DNA of 64,000 bases, taken from the NCBI RefSeq assembly GCF_027579695.1, contig NC_083583.1:2531542-2595541 (forward strand), given 5' to 3'. Below are positions 22,088 to 32,277 of this stretch, piece after piece. Source of the DNA: Neoarius graeffei (lineage: Eukaryota > Chordata > Actinopteri > Siluriformes > Ariidae). Under the pieces are notes generated by a model. It saw only the letters and a list, made by a program, of their open reading frames with translations. It was not told the origin of the DNA and ran no database searches. Position 1 is the first letter of the stretch. Each line of letters opens with the position of its first letter. The translations under genes and the position numbers were made by a program.

Positions 22088-22472
22088 TCAGGCTGTGGAT
22101 CTCTCTGCGGGTGATATGGTTCTTGACTTCTTCACTCCCAGCATACCCAGCAGTTCATGGATGAAATGACTCTCGAAATCTCTGCCTTGGTCTGAGTGCA
22201 CTCTGTTAGGTAGGCCATAGTGAACAAAGAACTTCTCCCATAACACTTTAGCCACTGTAGATGATGTCTGGTCTTTTGTGGGAAATGCTTGTGCATACCG
22301 GGTGTAGTGATCGGTGACCACAAGAACATTGCAGATATTCTTAGAGTCTGGTTCAAGGGACAGAAAGTCAATGCAGACAAGATCCATTGGCCCATTACTG
22401 CTGAGGTGGGAAAGTTCAGCAGCTCTGGTTGGCAAGGTCTTTCGCTGAATACAGCTGAACCAGTTCTTACAG
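22088..22472 (-). pseudogene. Gypsy-type integrase catalytic core, 5'-truncated
   Basis: It starts in the integrase zinc finger (CKNWFSCIQRKTLPTRAAEL, the last two Cys), then DLVCIDFLSLEPDS (first Asp), VVTDHYTRYAQAFPTKDQ and HSDQGRDFESHFIHEL (second Asp). The Glu-containing HPQ...PERF text follows a frame break near 22100. The upstream half of pol is missing: at about 22473 the sequence changes to STK33-like coding on the opposite strand. The frame above 22472 is shadow. Confidence 0.85.
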
Positions 22473-23074
22473 AAAAAAGGCCATTTCAGTGAAGAGGACA
22501 ATAAATACATCATCGGCGGCTTAGCCGAGGCCACTGTCTACCTTCACAAGCGGGGCATCGTTCACAGGGATCTCAAACTGGAAAACATTCTTGTGGACAG
22601 TTATGAACAGAGAAATGATCAGACCATCGTAAACATCAAGATCACAGACTTTGGACTGTCCGTGCAGAAACGTGGAGTGGGCAGTGCGCGCATGATGCAA
22701 AGCACATGTGGGACACCTCAGTACATGGCACCTGAAGTGCTCGCTGGCCATGACTACAGCCAGCAGTGTGACGTATGGAGCATCGGTATAATCATGTACA
22801 TTCTGATAAGTGGAGAACATCCGTTCACGCCCAACTCTCATGAACATTTGTTTCAAAAAATTAAGAAGGGGGAACTGAATTCTCTGCTGCTGTGTGGGAG
22901 ACCATCAGTGACACAGCCAAAGCGGCGCTGATCTGTCTGCTGAAAGTTGACCCAGTGTATCGCATCACAGCCAGTGAGCTGCTGGATCACCCCTGGATCA
23001 TGGGAGACACGTCTGCGGATATCTTCCCCACCAACGTCCTGGAGATGATGAAAGAGTTCCAGAATGAGCTATAG
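22473..23074 (+). pseudogene. stk33: STK33-like protein kinase, intronless fragment inside the LTR element
   Basis: The plus strand reads without introns from GHFSEEDNKYIIGGLAEATV through the catalytic loop (IVHRDLKLENIL), the DFG motif (ITDFGLSVQK), the activation segment (TCGTPQYMAPEV) and helix F (DYSQQCDVWSIGIIMY) to HPFTPNSHEHLFQKIKKGEL. A frame change near 22880 moves it to VWETISDTAKAALICLLKVD, RITASELLDHPWIMG and TNVLEMMKEFQNEL before a TAG. The TNVLEMMKE end is characteristic of STK33 to my knowledge. The N-lobe, with its glycine loop and VAIK lysine, is absent, so no active kinase is possible. Lack of introns over 600 bases indicates a cDNA-derived copy, antisense to the host element. 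Confidence 0.85.
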
Positions 23075-23128
23075 GATGAGGAAAGCAAGCAGGCGAGCCA
23101 GGGAACGGGCGACCTCCCTCACAGCCAC

Positions 23129-23145
23129 TCCCGGACGAGCCCCCA
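23129..23145 (-). promoter_or_regulatory. Primer-binding site, tRNA-Pro type
   Basis: On the minus strand, two bases after the LTR, the sequence reads TGGGGGCTCGTCCGGGA. It is complementary to the 3' end of tRNA-Pro, as used by several retroelements. It fixes the element's orientation and the LTR edge at 23148. Confidence 0.85.
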
Positions 23146-23342
23146 CATGTAACAACCCTGCTCATCAGCCTTGTGTTATTACTATTATTAACTTCTAGGG
23201 ATGATCGCTCACTTCAACGGAGGCCGGGAATAGCATGACTATAGACGAATGTTGTGTTATTTTGCTCTGAGCCCCCACTTTGAGCTACACCTCAAAGACA
23301 TATCACTAAAATATTTAAACTATATATTTACACTATATTCAT

Positions 23343-23343
<1 letters not shown>

Positions 23344-23406
<63 letters not shown>
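23344..23406. repeat. (AT)n microsatellite in the 5' LTR
   Basis: About 63 bases of alternating AT. The matching place in the 3' LTR (19741-19751) is only about 11 bases, so the tract expanded after the LTRs separated. Confidence 0.95.
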
Positions 23407-23408
<2 letters not shown>

Positions 23409-23928
23409 ATACGTATAAAAAAGGAAGGTTAAACACGTGTTAGAAAAAAAAATCAATAAGTAATATTTATTTGAAACCATTCGTGTGAATCTGATATTTA
23501 CCTAAACCCACACATTAACACTATATGACTCATAAACAGCATTAGGCGATCAACAATAAACAGCAATAAAAAAAGAAAATAAATACACGGGTATTAAAAC
23601 AGTTAATTATTGGTACCAAGTTGGCGCGCGTTGGAACTCTTGCCGATGTAGAACAGAATAACAGTTGACTCACGTATCCAGGAACATGAATTGCTCGCCT
23701 TGTAGGCTAAACTGAAGCCACCACCTGACTGTACATCACCCCGGTCTCAAAACGTCCAACGCTGTCCGTCACCGTTACCATCCACATAGCAGACGAGGTT
23801 GGACCCCAGCGAACCTCCCTGGCACCTCGGAGTAATCCTCGTTCTGTTGTGGTGATGCTAATGTTTTGCTAGCAAGCTAGCATTTTCAGCTCCAGCTGGA
23901 AAAAGTGGGCGAAGATGCACTTTCACAG

Positions 23929-25157
23929 AACACAAACTCAAACTAGAGACAATTTCCTTGTGGGAAATTGTGAGAGTGATGGAGTGCGCATAGCAGTTAC
24001 AGTTGCTGGAGCTGAGCTGTACTGTGTGAATGTGTGACTTGCCTTGATGCTTCAAGCCTGTGTCTCTCTGAGAGCGAGCAGCCCCTCCCTCCCGTGTGTG
24101 AGAGCAAGCAGCCCCTCCCTCCCGTGTGTGAGAGCGAGCAGCCCCTCCCTCCCGTGTGTGAGAGCGAGCAGCCCCTCCCTCCCGTGTGTGTGTGAGATCG
24201 AGCAGCCCCTCCCCCACCCGCGCGCTGCGAGCAGAGATACAGAGAGGCACACAGAAAGTGAAGGATTTGCTCAGAGTGCTCCCTCCAAACAACGGGGATT
24301 TACACGGAAACGGAAGGAGATATTCACAAAATTCTTTCTGAGTGCCACAAGGGTCTCCTGAACACATTGATGTAATTTTTTTGTCTGTAGTGTAAAAAAT
24401 GAGGTCACTAGAGCGAGTTAAAAACGAGTGACTTTTCTGCCACGTTTATAATGGGAGTCTATGGGGCAGCGCGCCTGTCCTCTCCTTACTTTCAGGCTTC
24501 TCATTCAAAAACTGTAAATCCTATCGTGTAGTTAGACACATTCTGTGAATCAGGACAAGTGTGGCTACTACTTTTGAGAAAATTATGTGTGTGTAGAGTG
24601 AGAAATGTGGCTGAAATCACAGTTTAAAAGAGAAAGTTTGAGCTTTTTTTTCAGGCTGCCTACACTCTAAATTCCTGAGCTCCACTGGTGTGTAACGCAA
24701 TAGGCACCCATTATAAAGCCTGATTTTTGTCCTGGCACCCACATGGTGTTTGAGCTGGGACTGATCCAAAAGTATAGAACCTAGCAAAAAAGTTGAATGG
24801 CAGATCCACAGAGGAGAAGTTTGTCTACATTTTAAAGTTTGAATCATGTCTCTAGGTGAAAGCATGCCAGAGCAGCGGAGGTTTGAAAAACATTGAAAAA
24901 GTGCGTTGTTTTTCAATTAATTCCATAGAAATGAATGGGAAATTTTGGGTGATTCACAGAATGCTGAACAAAGCAATAGCACACCGAGTCCGATCGAGCC
25001 GCACGTTTTGATGTATTGCTTGTCTGTGTGCGATGTACGGTTATTGGGTTATTAAGAATCGAAATTTCTAGAGAGCCTAGGTACTCCTCTAATAATAAGA
25101 AGAAACACACAGAACAACAATAGTTATGCGTGCCTAGGGACTGCATCACTAACTAAA
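23929..25157. repeat. 1.2-kb block present in one LTR only
   Basis: This block is absent from the other LTR. It includes a GC-richer tandem repeat (24065-24215) and AT-rich flanks. No ORF is supported. It is either a nested insertion or original LTR sequence lost from the short copy; clean ends or duplications were not found. Confidence 0.7.
24065..24215 (+). repeat. About 30-bp minisatellite, 4-5 units
   Basis: Units are built from GAGAGCGAGCAGCCCCTCCC followed by TCCCGTGTGT. Overlapping frames give repetitive peptides on both strands that reflect only the array. Confidence 0.92.
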
Positions 25158-25581
25158 AGTGTGGCACATAAATGCCGTGTGCCTACCGCTGGTGTCTAAA
25201 AGTCCATCCTCCCTTGTGCATCCGCAGTCGTCTTTAAATAGGTCTCCAACATTATCACACTCGGGGGAAAAAACACGTCACTTCCCCCAACTCTTGTTTC
25301 TCCTCCCACCCCCATTACCATAACAATCAGGCGGGCATACAAAACAACAGTACGCCAAGCAAAATACAATACATATCGTACAATTACAATGTTAAATATC
25401 AATTCTTATAAGATTATAGCTAAATACTTATTCAATCTCTTATTAAAAATACATAATATTACAGACAGTATATAAACACAAATTCGGCTTAGCCTAATTT
25501 TCAGGTGTGTTACACACATTTTGCTTGATTACTTATAGCATGAGGAACAGAATTCACACCTGTTCGTTTATGGTGCGTGTA

Positions 25582-27185
25582 CAGTGAGGCAAAAAAATAT
25601 TTAGTCAGTCACCAATTGTGCAAGTTCTCCCACTTAAAAAGATGAGAGAGGCCTGTAATTTTCATCATAGGTACACTTCAACTATGAGAGACAGAATGAG
25701 AAAAAAAAATCCAGAAAATCACATTGTCTGATTTTTAAAGAATTTATTTGCAAATTATGGTGGAAAATAAGTATTTGGTCAATAACAAAAGTTCATCTCA
25801 ATACTTTGTTATATACCCTTTGTTGGCAATGACAGAGGTCAAACATTTTCTGTAAGTCTTCACAAGGTTTTCACACACTGTTGCTGGTATTTTGGCCCAT
25901 TCCTCCATGCAGATCTCCTCTAGAGCAGTGATGTTTTGGGGCTGTCGCTGGGCAACACGGACTTTCAACTCCCTCCAAAGATTTTCTATAGGGTTGAGAT
26001 CTGGAGACTGGCTAGGCCACTCCAGGACCTTGAAATGCTCCTTACGAAGCCACTCCTTCGTTGCCCGGGCGGTGTGTTTGGGATCATTGTCATGCTGAAA
26101 GACCCAGCCACGTTTCATCTTCAATGCCCTTGCTGATGGAAGGAGGTTTTCACTCAAAATCTCACGATACATGGCCCCATTCATTCTTTCCTTTACACGG
26201 ATCAGTCGTCCTGGTCCCTTTGCAGAAAAACAGCCCCAAAGCATGATGTTTCCACCCCCATGCTTCACAGTAGGTATGGTGTTCTTTGGATGCAACTCAG
26301 CATTCTTTCTCCTCCAAACACGACAAGTTGAGTTTTTACCAAAAAGTTCTATTTTGGTTTCATCTGACCATGTGACATTCTCCCAATCCTCTTCTGGATC
26401 ATCCAAACGCTCTCTAGCAAACTTCAGATGGGCCTGGACATGTACTGGCTTAAGCAGGGGGACACGTCTGGCACTGCAGGATTTGAGTCCCTGGCGGCAT
26501 AGTGTGTTACTGATGGTAGCCTTTGTTACTTTGGTCCCAGCTCTCTGCAGGTCATTCACTAGGTCCCCCCGTGTGGTTCTGGGATTTTTGCTCACCGTTC
26601 TTGTGATCATTTTGACCCCACGGGGTGAGATCTTGCGTGGAGCCCCAGATCGAGGGAGATTATCAGTGGTCTTGTATGTCTTCCATTTTCTAATAATTGC
26701 TCCCACAGTTGATTTCTTCACATCAAGCTGCTTACCTATTGCAGATTCAGTCTTCCCAGCCTGGTGCAGGTCTATAATTTTGTTTCTGGTGTCCTTTGAC
26801 AGCTCTTTGGTCTTGGCCATAGTGGAGTTTGGAGTGTGACTGTTTGAGGTTGTGGACAGGTGTCTTTTATACTGATAACGAGTTCAAACAGGTGCCATTA
26901 ATACAGGTAACGAGTGGAGGACAGAGGAGCCTCTTAAAGAAGTTGTTACAGGTCTGTGAGAGCCAGAAATCTTGCTTGTTTGTAGGTGACCAAATACTTA
27001 TTTTACCGAGGAATTTACCAATTAATTCATTAAAAATCCTACAATGTGATTTCCTGGATTCTTTCCCCCCATTCTGTCTCTCATAGTTGAAGTGTACCTA
27101 TGATGAAAATTACAGGCCTCTCTCATCTTTTTAAGTGGGAGAACTTGCACAATTGGTGGCGACTAAATACTTTTTTGCCCCACTG
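25582..27185 (-). mobile_element. Tc1/mariner transposon, copy 1, apparently complete
   Basis: The ends are CAGTGAGGCAAAAAAATATT and the inverted TACTTTTTTGCCCCACTG, each next to TA (25580-25581 and 27186-27187), the Tc1 target duplication. Long terminal inverted repeats include TTGTGCAAGTTCTCCCACTT and AGGCCTGTAATTTTCATCAT on both sides. The left end differs slightly (GTGAGG for GTGGGG). One ORF fills the middle. Confidence 0.95.
25798..26820 (-). CDS. Tc1-family transposase, 340 aa, open
   Basis: The length is normal for a Tc1 transposase and the frame has no interruption. Residues 1-110 form the paired-type helix-turn-helix DNA-binding region ([20 protein letters not shown], then RPRSGAPRK-like [12 protein letters not shown]). 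The DD34E catalytic triad is present: Asp153 ([11 protein letters not shown]), Asp244 ([11 protein letters not shown]) and Glu279 ([12 protein letters not shown]), with 34 residues between the last two. The glycine-rich box is [17 protein letters not shown]. It differs from the second copy (55609-56631) at about ten residues, for example Asp33 versus Gly and Cys108 versus Arg. Whether it still moves DNA cannot be judged by eye. Confidence 0.95.
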   Translation of the reverse strand: MAKTKELSKDTRNKIIDLHQAGKTESAIGKQLDVKKSTVGAIIRKWKTYKTTDNLPRSGAPRKISPRGVKMITRTVSKNPRTTRGDLVNDLQRAGTKVTKATISNTLCRQGLKSCSARRVPLLKPVHVQAHLKFARERLDDPEEDWENVTWSDETKIELFGKNSTCRVWRRKNAELHPKNTIPTVKHGGGNIMLWGCFSAKGPGRLIRVKERMNGAMYREILSENLLPSARALKMKRGWVFQHDNDPKHTARATKEWLRKEHFKVLEWPSQSPDLNPIENLWRELKVRVAQRQPQNITALEEICMEEWAKIPATVCENLVKTYRKCLTSVIANKGYITKY

Positions 27186-28162
27186 TATATATATTTTTTA
27201 AACTGTCTAATCTACATTTTCCACATATTTTGTGATTGGACATGCCAGATTTCAGCTATCATTAGCAGCTGGTTCACTGTGATCTGATGTGTGAAACTGG
27301 ATCTAAATATTTTTCTTTTGGGTGACTCAGAAACATCAGATTATAGACTTTATTATATATGATCTATCCATCTATCTACAACCCCGATTCCAAAAATGTT
27401 GGAACGCTGTGTAAACTGTCAATAAAAACAGAATGTGAGGATTTGCAAATCATGTAAACTCTATATTTCATTGAAAATAGTACAAAGACAACATATCACA
27501 ATGTTGAAAGTGAGAAATGTTATTGTTTTTTGAAAAATATTTGCTCATTTTGAATTTGATGTCAGCAACACATTTCAAAAAAGTTGGGACGGGACGTGTT
27601 TACCACTGTGTTGTATCACCTCTACTTTTAACAACATTCTGTAAAAGTTTGGGAACTGAGGAGACCAATTGCTGTAGTTTTGAAAGAGAAATGTTGTTCT
27701 ATTCTGCTGCTGATGTCACAGGGCACAGGTCACATGAGCTTAAATACAATTTCAGTTGCTCAATAGTTCAGGGTCTCCTTTGTAGTATTTTGCACTTCAT
27801 AATGCACCAAATGTTTTAAATAGGAGACAGGTCTGGACTGCAGCAGGCCAGTTTAGCACCCAGACTCTTTTACTCTGGAGCCATGCAGTTTTAATACGTG
27901 TAGAAAGCAGTTTGGTGTTGTCTTACTGAAAGAAGGAAGGCTTTCTGTGCTGCCTTGTCAGTCAATTGATTGAAGAAACACAGGACGAGTTGGAATTATC
28001 CTTTATGTGCCAGCGTGTACTAAGACTTGCCAACGGAAATGACACAGAGGAGTTATCATCAAGTGGGCACCCCCTTCATCAGCGTTTCGTTGATTTAAGC
28101 CCACGACGCCTCCGGAAGGCTCAACGGTAACCCCAGGCGTCCCTGAAGTACCCCCCTCTGTG

Positions 28163-28979
28163 TCATCCCTGGCTGCCACTTGATGCCCAACAGGTGTCCT
28201 TGCGCTTCGGCCAAAGCCAGTGGCTACTAACTTCAGCTGCTCCTGACAGCGCTTTGATGGCATGACGTAGGGCATGGCCTCTTACTCCCATGTCCTTGAG
28301 CAGCCTGGTGGTGGATGACGCCACAAAGCCTCTGCATCCCACCTCCACAGGGCACACCTCCGTCCTCCAGCCATGCTGCTGTGCCTCTGCAGCAAGGTCA
28401 GCATATCGTAGGTGTTTCCTTTCATATGCCTCTTCTACGGACTCCTCCCAGGGCACAGTGAGTTCAATGATATAGACCTTCTTAGCAGATGGTGACCAAA
28501 ATACCAAGTCAGGCCTAAGAGTAGTGGCAGCGATCTCAGGAGGAAAGGCAAGGCGTTGACCAACATCTACCAGCATTTTCCAGTCACAGGCTATGCGTAA
28601 CTGGCAATGCTCTGCAGTTGCGCTGTAATTTTCCTTTGCCCCCTCCCGCACAAATGCAACGGCTGGCAGGGAGTTGGATCCTACAGATGTTGCTGAGTTG
28701 GCTGTTGTTCGTCTATACTCCAAAGTGGCAGCAAGGTTCTTCAACACCTGGTTGTGATGGCCAGGTATAACGCCCCTGGGCAAGACTCACTTTACAACCA
28801 GTGAGAATATGCCTAAGGGATGCCGGCTTGGAGCAGAGTACACAGGCTGGATCTTCTCCTCGCCACTGCTGGAGATTTATGGGTGTGGGGAGAACATCGT
28901 AGGTTGCCCTGATGATGAAGCTGATTCGCTTTAACTCCATACTCCATAGGTCTTTCCAGCTCAACTTCCTTCCCTCCAC
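28163..28979 (-). pseudogene. R2/HERO-like zinc knuckle and restriction-like endonuclease
   Basis: Two frames are needed. From 28979: RISFIIRATYDVLPTPINLQ, then a CCHC knuckle CVLCSKPASLRHILTGC. After a break near 28750 the second frame reads SLPAVAFVREG, ATTLRPDLVFWS and KKVYIIELTVPWEESVEEAY, in which PD and ELT fit a PD-(D/E)xK nuclease; RKHLRYADLAAEAQQHGW and VEVGCRGFVASST follow. This nuclease nicks the target site in R2-type elements. The active-site residues look intact although the ORF is broken. Confidence 0.78.
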
Positions 28980-28994
28980 ACTGTCCCACTTAGT

Positions 28995-30443
28995 TCACTT
29001 TCCCTGCTTACCAAGTGCCACCATCTTGGCCCTCCTGATGCCTTCCTCCTGGTTTTTCACCTCATCCACGATCATCCTCCTCCTTTCAGCAGCTGAGGTC
29101 TTGCTCCAGGCTGGATGCTGAGCAGTTAAACCCAGACCTCCTCTTCCATGCTGAACATATCCCACGATGTCTGCATGCTTGAGGGCTGCCACTGCCTCCT
29201 CAACTGCTTGCACCAGTCTCCATTTGCGGCCTGCCATGATGGCTGGGGCATTCTTGCTCACCATTAGGTCTTTGGATTCCGTCAGTGTCACCTGGAGTCT
29301 TATCTTGGCACACTTGAATTCCTCCGTAAGACTGGTGAATGGCAGTCTGAGGAGGCAGTCTCCATAGAGGGCAGTGGATGTCAGGCACCGAGGGACTCCC
29401 AACCACTTCTTTATGTGGTTAGTGATTCCCTTCTCCATCCTCTCCACAACTGAAATGGGCACCTCGTAGAGGGTGAGAGGCCACAGCACCCGAGGCAAGA
29501 GGCCAAACTGTAGGCACCAAATCTTTAGTTTCCCAGGGAGTTCAGTGTTCTCAATGGCTTGCACTCCACTACTGATATCCCTCTGCAGTTGTGCTATTTG
29601 GTCCTTATCTTTCAGGCTTGCATCAAACCATCTCCCCAAGCTCTTGATTGGCTCGTCCCCGATGAAGAATTTAAGGTCCGACAGCACTCCCTTGACAATG
29701 GAAATGCTGCATGACTTAGATGGTTTTATCTTCATACGGGCCCAGCTGATGTTCTCCTGTAGTTTCCTGAGCAGACGTCTGGTACATGGCACTGTGGTTG
29801 TTAGGGTAGTAATATCATCCATATACGCTCTGATTGGAGGAAGACGGGAGTCGGGGTTGAGTCTTTGTCCACCAACAACCCATTTAGAGGCTCGGATGAT
29901 TACCTCCATTGCCATTGTAAAGGCCAAGGGAGAGATCGTGCAGCCTGCCATGATGCCAACCTCCAGGCATTGCCAGGAGGTGGTAAACTCCATGGTGGTG
30001 AAACAAAACTGCAGGTCTTGAAAGTATGACTTGACCAAGACTGTAATATTTCCTGGGACACTGAAGAATTCAAAGGCAGTCCAAAGGAGCTCATGTGGCA
30101 CTGATCCAAACGTGCTGGCCAGGTCCAGAAAGATCACATAAAGGTCATCTTTCTTCGCCTTTGCTGTCTGGATCTGGTGCCAAATCATGCTAGAATGTTC
30201 CAAGCATCCAGGGAAGCCTGATATACCTGCCTTCTGTACAGATGTATCTATGTACTGGTTATTAAGCAGGTATGCAGAGATCCTCTGAGCCATCACCGAA
30301 AAGAAAATCTTGCCCTCTACATTCAGTAGGGAGATTGGACGAAACTGACTGATGTTTTCTGCCTCTTTCTCTTTCGGGATAAGGACACCTACTGCTCTAC
30401 ACCACACTTTGGGTACGTTCTTCTTCTGCCATATGATCTTCAT
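28995..30443 (-). pseudogene. R2/HERO-like reverse transcriptase
   Basis: Of 482 residues, the first 200 hold RT motifs: WCRAVGVLIPKEKE, ISQFRPISLLNVEGKIFFSV, VIFLDLASTFGSVPHELLW (motif A), GIMAGCTISPLAFTMAMEVI (motif B) and IRAYMDDITTLTT (YMDD, motif C, intact). KMKIKPSKS-like and LGRWFDASLKDKDQI follow, then a thumb region PGKLKIWCLQFGLLPRVLWP and KKWLGVPRCLT. The upstream N-terminal DNA-binding motifs are missing. The frame closes at KQGK and continues with the zinc-knuckle frame at 28979. Confidence 0.82.
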
Positions 30444-30704
30444 CAGTTTCCAAAGAATTGTATTGTTTCATAAAGTAGCACCTCCTGTTGTTGGGGATGT
30501 ATAGTGCATTGCATAGTGTTAAGCTCATGTGACCTGTGCCCTGTGACATCATCAGCAGGCCTCATGGCAGTTCTCCATGTCTGAGGATAGTGACAGCTGT
30601 CATGTTTCCATCTGTTATCATCTGGCTGTTCAGGTCTTTGAAAGCATCGTTGGTATGTAAGAATAACATTTACGTTTATCATTTATTGATATTTACATAT
30701 ATTT

Positions 30705-30802
30705 TGCGCCTTTCACCCGTAGTCAGCTGGGATAGGATCCAGCTTGCCTGCAACCCTGTAGAACAGGATAAAGTGGCTAGAGATAATGAGATGAGACATA
30801 TC
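30705..30802 (+). repeat. SINE 3' fragment
   Basis: GCCTTTCACCCGTAGTCAGC to GGCTAGAGATAATGAGATGA, matching the tail third of the full-length SINEs. ACATAT lies near both edges (possible target duplication). 30445-30704 and 30803-31164 hold no recognised feature. Confidence 0.8.
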
Positions 30803-31361
30803 TACAGGGTTGCAGTTTATGAACAGATAGAAATTTGGATGGAGTTTGTTTTGGTCACATGTTTTGGTTAGGTTGTATTGACAGAAAATATTCATGATTT
30901 TGGGTTAGCAATACAATGCTTACTGTAACAGTAGTGTTATTTCAGCAATAATTTGTACCATCTGTGGTGTGATTAACGCATACTGTACTTGCGTTAACAT
31001 GGAACATGGTCATTTTGTGAATGTATATATTTTCCTCTTTGTCAGTTTTACCCTACTGCCAGCTGCTACATTAAAGAAAGGTTAACCTGGAACACCTTGT
31101 CTGCGTAGTACCTGGAGATGGCGTTTATCTACCTGGTAATTCATGCAAAGGCGTGTGAAGAGATCAGGACACCTTCCCTGAAAAAGATTTAGTCTGGATG
31201 GCAGCATATTGCTCTGAAATGTGTTTATATCATTCAGCATTAATGATGCCTTCCCAGATGTACAAGCTCCCCATGTCATGTGCACTAACGCCCCCTCATA
31301 CCATCACAGATGCTGCTTTTGTGCTGCGCACTGATAACAAGCCGGATGGTCCCTCTCCTCT

Positions 31362-31604
31362 TTAGTAGTGTCCATGATTTCTAAAAAGAATTTCTACTTT
31401 TAGTTTGTCAGACCTCGGGACAGTTTTCCACTTCGCCTCAGTCCATCGTAAAAGAGCTCGGGCCCAGAGAAGGAGGCGGGGTTTCTGGATATTGTTTATA
31501 TCTGGTTTTAACCTGCATTTGTGGATGCAGTAATGAAGTGTTTTCACAGACGATGATTTTCTGAAGTGTTCCTGAGCCCATACAGTGATTTCCACTACAG
31601 ACAC
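31362..31604 (-). pseudogene. Tc1-like transposase relic
   Basis: The 80-residue reading VWAQEHFRKSSSVKTLHYCI, then LLLWARALLRWTEAKW resembles the middle of Tc1-like transposases, between the DNA-binding region and the first catalytic Asp. The catalytic Asp region (SDKLKVEILFRNHG) has lost the DES/DET sequence. Further fragments lie on the same strand at 31082-31285. Confidence 0.65.
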
Positions 31605-32277
31605 GTGTCTGCTTTTAATGCAGTGTCTCCTGAGGGCCTGAAGATCACAGGCATCCAGTGTCAGTTTTCAGCCTTGTCTCTCGCATACAGAGATTTCTCC
31701 AGATTCTCTGAATCCTTTAATGATATTATGGACCATAGATGATGTGATCCACAAATTCTTTGCAGTTTTACATTGAAGAACGTTATTATTAAATTGTTGC
31801 ACTGTTTGCCCACACAGTCTTTCATAGAGTAGTGAACCCCTCCCCATCTTTTCTTCTGAGAGACTCCGCCTCTCTAGGATGCTCTTTTTATACCCAATCT
31901 TACTGACCTGTTGACAATTAACCTAATATTAGTGGGGTTTTTTTTTTGCATTATACAAATTTTTCAGTCTTTTGTTGCCCCATCCCAACTTTTCTGAAAC
32001 GTCTTGCTGACATCAAATTTAAAATGAGCAAATATTTGAAAAAATAAAAAAATCTCATTTTCAACAGTTATGTTGTTTTTGCAATATTTTCAATGGAATA
32101 TAGGGTTTCCATGATTTATAAATCCTCAAATTCTGTTTTTATTTATGTTTTGCACAGTGTCCCAACTTTTTTGGAATTGGGGTTGTAGTAAAATATTTTA
32201 AAATAATTTTATAAAGGCCTATAATTAGGTGTGTTTGCTCAAGCACTGCTGTGTGGAGCACACTATTGTTCTTCTTA

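Larger units (their letters stand above)
19548..25514 (-). mobile_element. LTR retrotransposon (Gypsy-type integrase) carrying an STK33-like kinase fragment
   Basis: Two related LTRs (19548-20662 and 23148-25514) enclose 2.5 kb. The minus strand gives the element's order: 5' LTR, a primer-binding site matching the 3' end of tRNA-Pro, an antisense kinase segment, a truncated Gypsy-type integrase, a G-rich polypurine tract (TAGGGGGAGAG), 3' LTR. Gag, protease, RT and RNase H are absent. Both LTRs have TGTAACA...TGTTACA ends. The LTRs differ by one large indel of about 1.2 kb plus scattered changes, and no clear target duplication flanks the element, so recombination between copies is possible. 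Confidence 0.85.
23148..25514 (-). repeat. 5' LTR (long form, 2367 bp)
   Basis: The outer parts match the 3' LTR (23148-23928 and 25158-25514). Against the short form this copy has an expanded (AT)n tract (23344-23406), small indels, and an extra block of about 1.2 kb at 23929-25157. It ends GGTGTGTTACA at 25514. Confidence 0.85.
27985..30445 (-). mobile_element. R2/HERO-like LINE with restriction-like endonuclease, partial
   Basis: RT is followed by a CCHC zinc knuckle and then a PD-(D/E)xK-type endonuclease, an order found in R2, NeSL and HERO-type LINEs and different from the apurinic-endonuclease LINE at 15311. It is cut at the N-terminal side (RT begins midway) and broken into three frames. 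It sits inside the decayed Tc1-like element. Exact ends could not be fixed. Confidence 0.75.
27379..32185 (-). mobile_element. Decayed Tc1-like transposon, split by about 3.2 kb of inserted DNA
   Basis: The ends are CAACCCCGATTCC (27379, after TA) and GGAATTGGGGTTG (32185, before TA). The left piece (27379-27937) and right piece (31165-32185) join in the middle of a minus-strand transposase: left text includes GGAGACAGGTCTGGACTGCA, right text TCTGGATGGCAGCATATTGC. It belongs to a different Tc1 family from the copies at 25582 and 55245. Many stops and indels are present. The region between, about 27938-31164, holds an R2/HERO-like LINE, a SINE fragment and unassigned DNA. Confidence 0.8.

Noticed and set aside
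22473-23074. Interpretation as part of the functional stk33 locus
   Set aside because: No introns, no N-lobe, a frame break, and placement between a primer-binding site and an integrase make a functional locus unlikely.
25936-26839. Long plus-strand ORFs opposite the Tc1 transposase (also the mirror set at 55590-56537)
   Set aside because: These are antisense shadows of the transposase gene.
29473-30021. 182-codon plus-strand ORF
   Set aside because: It is a shadow of the R2/HERO-like RT on the opposite strand.
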